This document shows, one piece after another, positions 61,858-64,000 of a stretch of DNA of 64,000 nucleotides. Position 1 is the stretch's first letter. Each line of letters begins with the position of its first letter. The stretch is from NCBI GenBank assembly GCA_964016985.1, contig OZ024825.1, forward strand, positions 30,557,893-30,621,892, written 5' to 3'. A program made the position numbers and the translations under genes. Under the pieces are notes generated by a model. The model ran no database searches, had not been told where the DNA came from, and saw only the letters and a list, made by a program, of their open reading frames with translations. The stretch comes from Anodontia alba. Its lineage: Eukaryota > Mollusca > Bivalvia > Lucinida > Lucinidae.

Positions 61858-62284
61858 ATTTTTCTCATTTCTTCAGCTAAACATATGTTGTAGGTATTCA
61901 TTAGAAGCGACGCCCAGGCATTTCTAATAAGTACCTTCATAGAGAAATAAGTAAAAATCAATACTTATTGGCTGAATAAAGAAAAGGACGAAGACCAAGC
62001 TCCCCTGATGTGTAGTGAGCTGTTTGATTACATTTAGTAGGTATGTAGGAGAGGTCAAGTAGGCATAATGCATACAAGAATTGCAGCTCTCACTGCTTTA
62101 GTTTTCAAGTAACCCTCCCTTGTAATATTTGGTTTTGAACAATTGTGCTCTCCATAACTCCAATTCCTTTTGAGACAGTTTGACAATATTTGGTAGGTAT
62201 GTAGTATAGGTAAAGTAGGCTTGACATATTTAAAAATGGTACCTCTCACTGCCTTCGTTTTCAAGCTACCCCCTCTGGAATTAC

Positions 62285-62617
62285 AGCCTACTCTCGTTAT
62301 CTCAACCTCGCTTGTCTCGAATAACCACTTATCTCGAAGTGAAAATCTGGTCCCTGTTCTAAGATGGAAATCTAACAACAGGTATCAAAATATTGTGGAA
62401 AAGAGGAGAAATTGCTCCTAAGGAGCAATTTCTCCTCTTTTCCACAATATTTTAAATGTATCTCTTAACTTCAGGAGTCAAATTACATATTCATTTATTA
62501 AATGTGGTTGTTCGATTTATTGTTTTCCGCAAATCCACAAATCTGATATGTCGAGGTAAGGATATCTCGAAGTATTCCAAAGAATTCCTTGGACTTCGAG
62601 ATAATGAGAGTCGACTG
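62285..62617. mobile_element. Pogo/Tigger-like foldback MITE, copy 5
   Basis: CAGCCTACTCTCGTTATCTC to GAGATAATGAGAGTCGACTG, central AAATTGCTCCTAAGGAGCAA perfect. Confidence 0.82.
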
Positions 62618-62821
62618 TATTTGGTTTTGAAATCTTGTGCAAACAATAATTTAGATCGTTCTCTATTTTATATCAGTCTGTGCTAGGTATGATTCAAACT
62701 CAAATATCAAAACAGGAAACTTCCCAACAGTCTGGATTCCATGAAATGACTTATAATGAGCTGCCTAATCAGTGCCACACTGTTTGTACTACTTTTGACC
62801 AGAAAACACATTAATTACAGG

Positions 62822-63114
62822 AGGTTGGTGGATGTGCCGTCCGACTGGAGACCAGGAGGTTGCAGGTTCGACCCCAGCCGAGGTTGACAACATTCCTTCG
62901 TGGAGATTGATCATGAAATATTTCTACGGTCATTCTCTCCCTTCCGCTGATTCAAGAAGGGCAGTTGTCAGTTTCTGGCAAAAGAATGTGCACAATACTG
63001 GTTAAGCGCTTAGAGGATTAAGCCTGCCCAGTAAATGTGTGGTTAGGTAAACTGACCGTGCTCGACATGACCCCACTGGGATGAATGGACCGTAAAACCT
63101 CAACACAAACAAAC
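62822..63114 (+). mobile_element. SINE family 1, full-length copy
   Basis: The tRNA-like head has an A-box-like GGTTGGTGGATGTGCC and a B box in GGTTGCAGGTTCGACCCCAG (62862-62880). The body ends in AAAACCTCAACACAAACAAA. Best copy of the family; others at 9785 (+), 34887 (-), 63492 (-) and a fragment at 56032-56125. Confidence 0.82.
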
Positions 63115-63491
63115 ATAATTACAGGAGAAATATCAAAAAATATTCTAGTGCATGTTGTGATCAATCCATTACAGTTTTAGATAACACCATGACAAAGACT
63201 CAACATGTTTTTTCCTACACATTTCTTTGAGCTTAAATTCTAGTTAGACTATTTCTTTTACATTTTCCAATATGGATGTTTTTATATACTTATTTTTGTT
63301 TTATCTCAAATTTGAGGACCAGGCAACTAACAATACTGTATTTACTTTTGTACAGTTTGCATAAATTCTGTTCTACTTTTTATTAAGAATGGCTAATTTG
63401 CGTATACTTTCCTCTAATACACAAGGCCTAGAGGGTATTGAAAAGGGAACTAACATCTTTGAGTATTTGAAAAAAAGAGGTTTGCTTGTGT

Positions 63492-63626
63492 TGCTGTTTT
63501 ACGGCCCTGTCAACCCAATGGCGTCATGTTGAGCGTGGTCAGTTTACCTGCCCTTCTTGAATCAGCGGAAGGGAGAGAATGACCTGGAAAATATTTCAAG
63601 ATCAATCTCCACAAAAGAATAATAGG
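63492..63626 (-). mobile_element. SINE family 1, internally deleted copy
   Basis: TGTGTTGCTGTTTTACGGCC, GTCAACCCAATGGCGTCATG, then a jump from GTCAGTTTACC to TGCCCTTCTTGAATCAGCGG. The tRNA-like head is missing. Confidence 0.72.
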
Positions 63627-63837
63627 TAAGATATCTACTGTTTACAAGGTACAAAATAGTTGTAATAGATCAGTGGGGTAATAGTAACTGTATATTTAGA
63701 AATTTTAATGCCGTTGGTGCAGCAATATTTTTCAAAAAGATCTTGAATACAAAATACATAGAAAATTAAATGATAATTACAGTGTAGACTAAGATCAGAT
63801 GCTGCAGATCTTTGGATCTGATCAGGCACACAACCAG

Positions 63838-63991
63838 GGCCCAGTTGTTCAAAGCTAACAACGTCGTTAGTTAACGATTCGTTAAAATTGACATAGAGTG
63901 ATACGCAAATATGTTGAAATGTTTTGCTGAAAAAATGTGAGTAGCTTTTGCAGTGCTCGTTAAGCTAACGACGCTTTGAACAACTGGGCCC
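63838..63991. mobile_element. MITE family B, copy 7, hairpin arm deleted
   Basis: GGGCCCAGTTGTTCAAAGCT to CTTTGAACAACTGGGCCC. It jumps from GAGTAGCTTTTGCAGTG straight to CTCGTTAAGCTAACGACG, losing about 90 bp. Confidence 0.85.
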
Positions 63992-64000
63992 AGCAAATTT

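Noticed and set aside
62860..62885. B-box-like sequence considered as a tRNA gene
   Set aside because: No cloverleaf can be formed; the sequence is the head of a SINE with further copies in the window.
63635..63829. Possible further 5' KAT14 exon near the window end
   Set aside because: The minus-strand ORF has no in-phase splice sites that would join to the exon at 61565 and no KAT14-like sequence.

Overview
The window is eukaryotic nuclear DNA, most likely from a bivalve mollusc. The reasons are split genes with GT-AG introns, a very high load of short foldback (MITE) transposons, tRNA-derived SINEs, and tandem-core elements with ACGG-type 3' ends like the bivalve 'pearl'/HINE repeats. An IAP-type BIR relic and an FkbM-domain membrane protein also fit bivalve gene content. 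I cannot name the species. No prokaryotic genes, CRISPR array or rRNA were found.

Two host loci can be supported. The main one is the 3' part of KAT14 (CSRP2BP, a GNAT-domain subunit of the ATAC acetyltransferase complex) on the minus strand. I assembled 14 consecutive coding exons from 61565 down to the stop codon at 22918. All 13 introns have consensus GT/AG ends and all junctions keep frame, giving about 694 codons; the 5' end lies beyond position 64000. The second locus is a single-exon ORF at 16099-17253 (+): a predicted type II membrane protein with an FkbM (Methyltransf_21) domain, about 5.7 kb beyond the KAT14 stop codon.

Layout: 1-16 kb is repeat-rich intergenic DNA. It holds a near-intact mariner broken by a C-tract, a decayed Penelope-like retroelement with GIY-YIG endonuclease, a decayed Polinton/Maverick-like block (packaging ATPase and protease relics), an IAP BIR-domain relic and a second decayed mariner. 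The FkbM gene follows, then a large minisatellite (19.3-20.6 kb). From 22.9 to 61.6 kb runs KAT14, whose introns are packed with nested transposons: about ten MITE families, three SINE families, six or more tandem-core HINE-like elements, a truncated non-LTR retrotransposon whose polymerase carries a PHD-type zinc finger, a hAT-like non-autonomous element, and an internally deleted mariner. The last 2.4 kb holds more MITEs and SINEs.

The most notable patterns are MITE ends lying within 4-33 nt of several KAT14 splice sites, different MITE families sharing the same palindromic core with different ends, and a 128-bp tandem array with alternating A/B monomers. I see no new gene system; the novelty is in repeat structure and its contact with the host gene.
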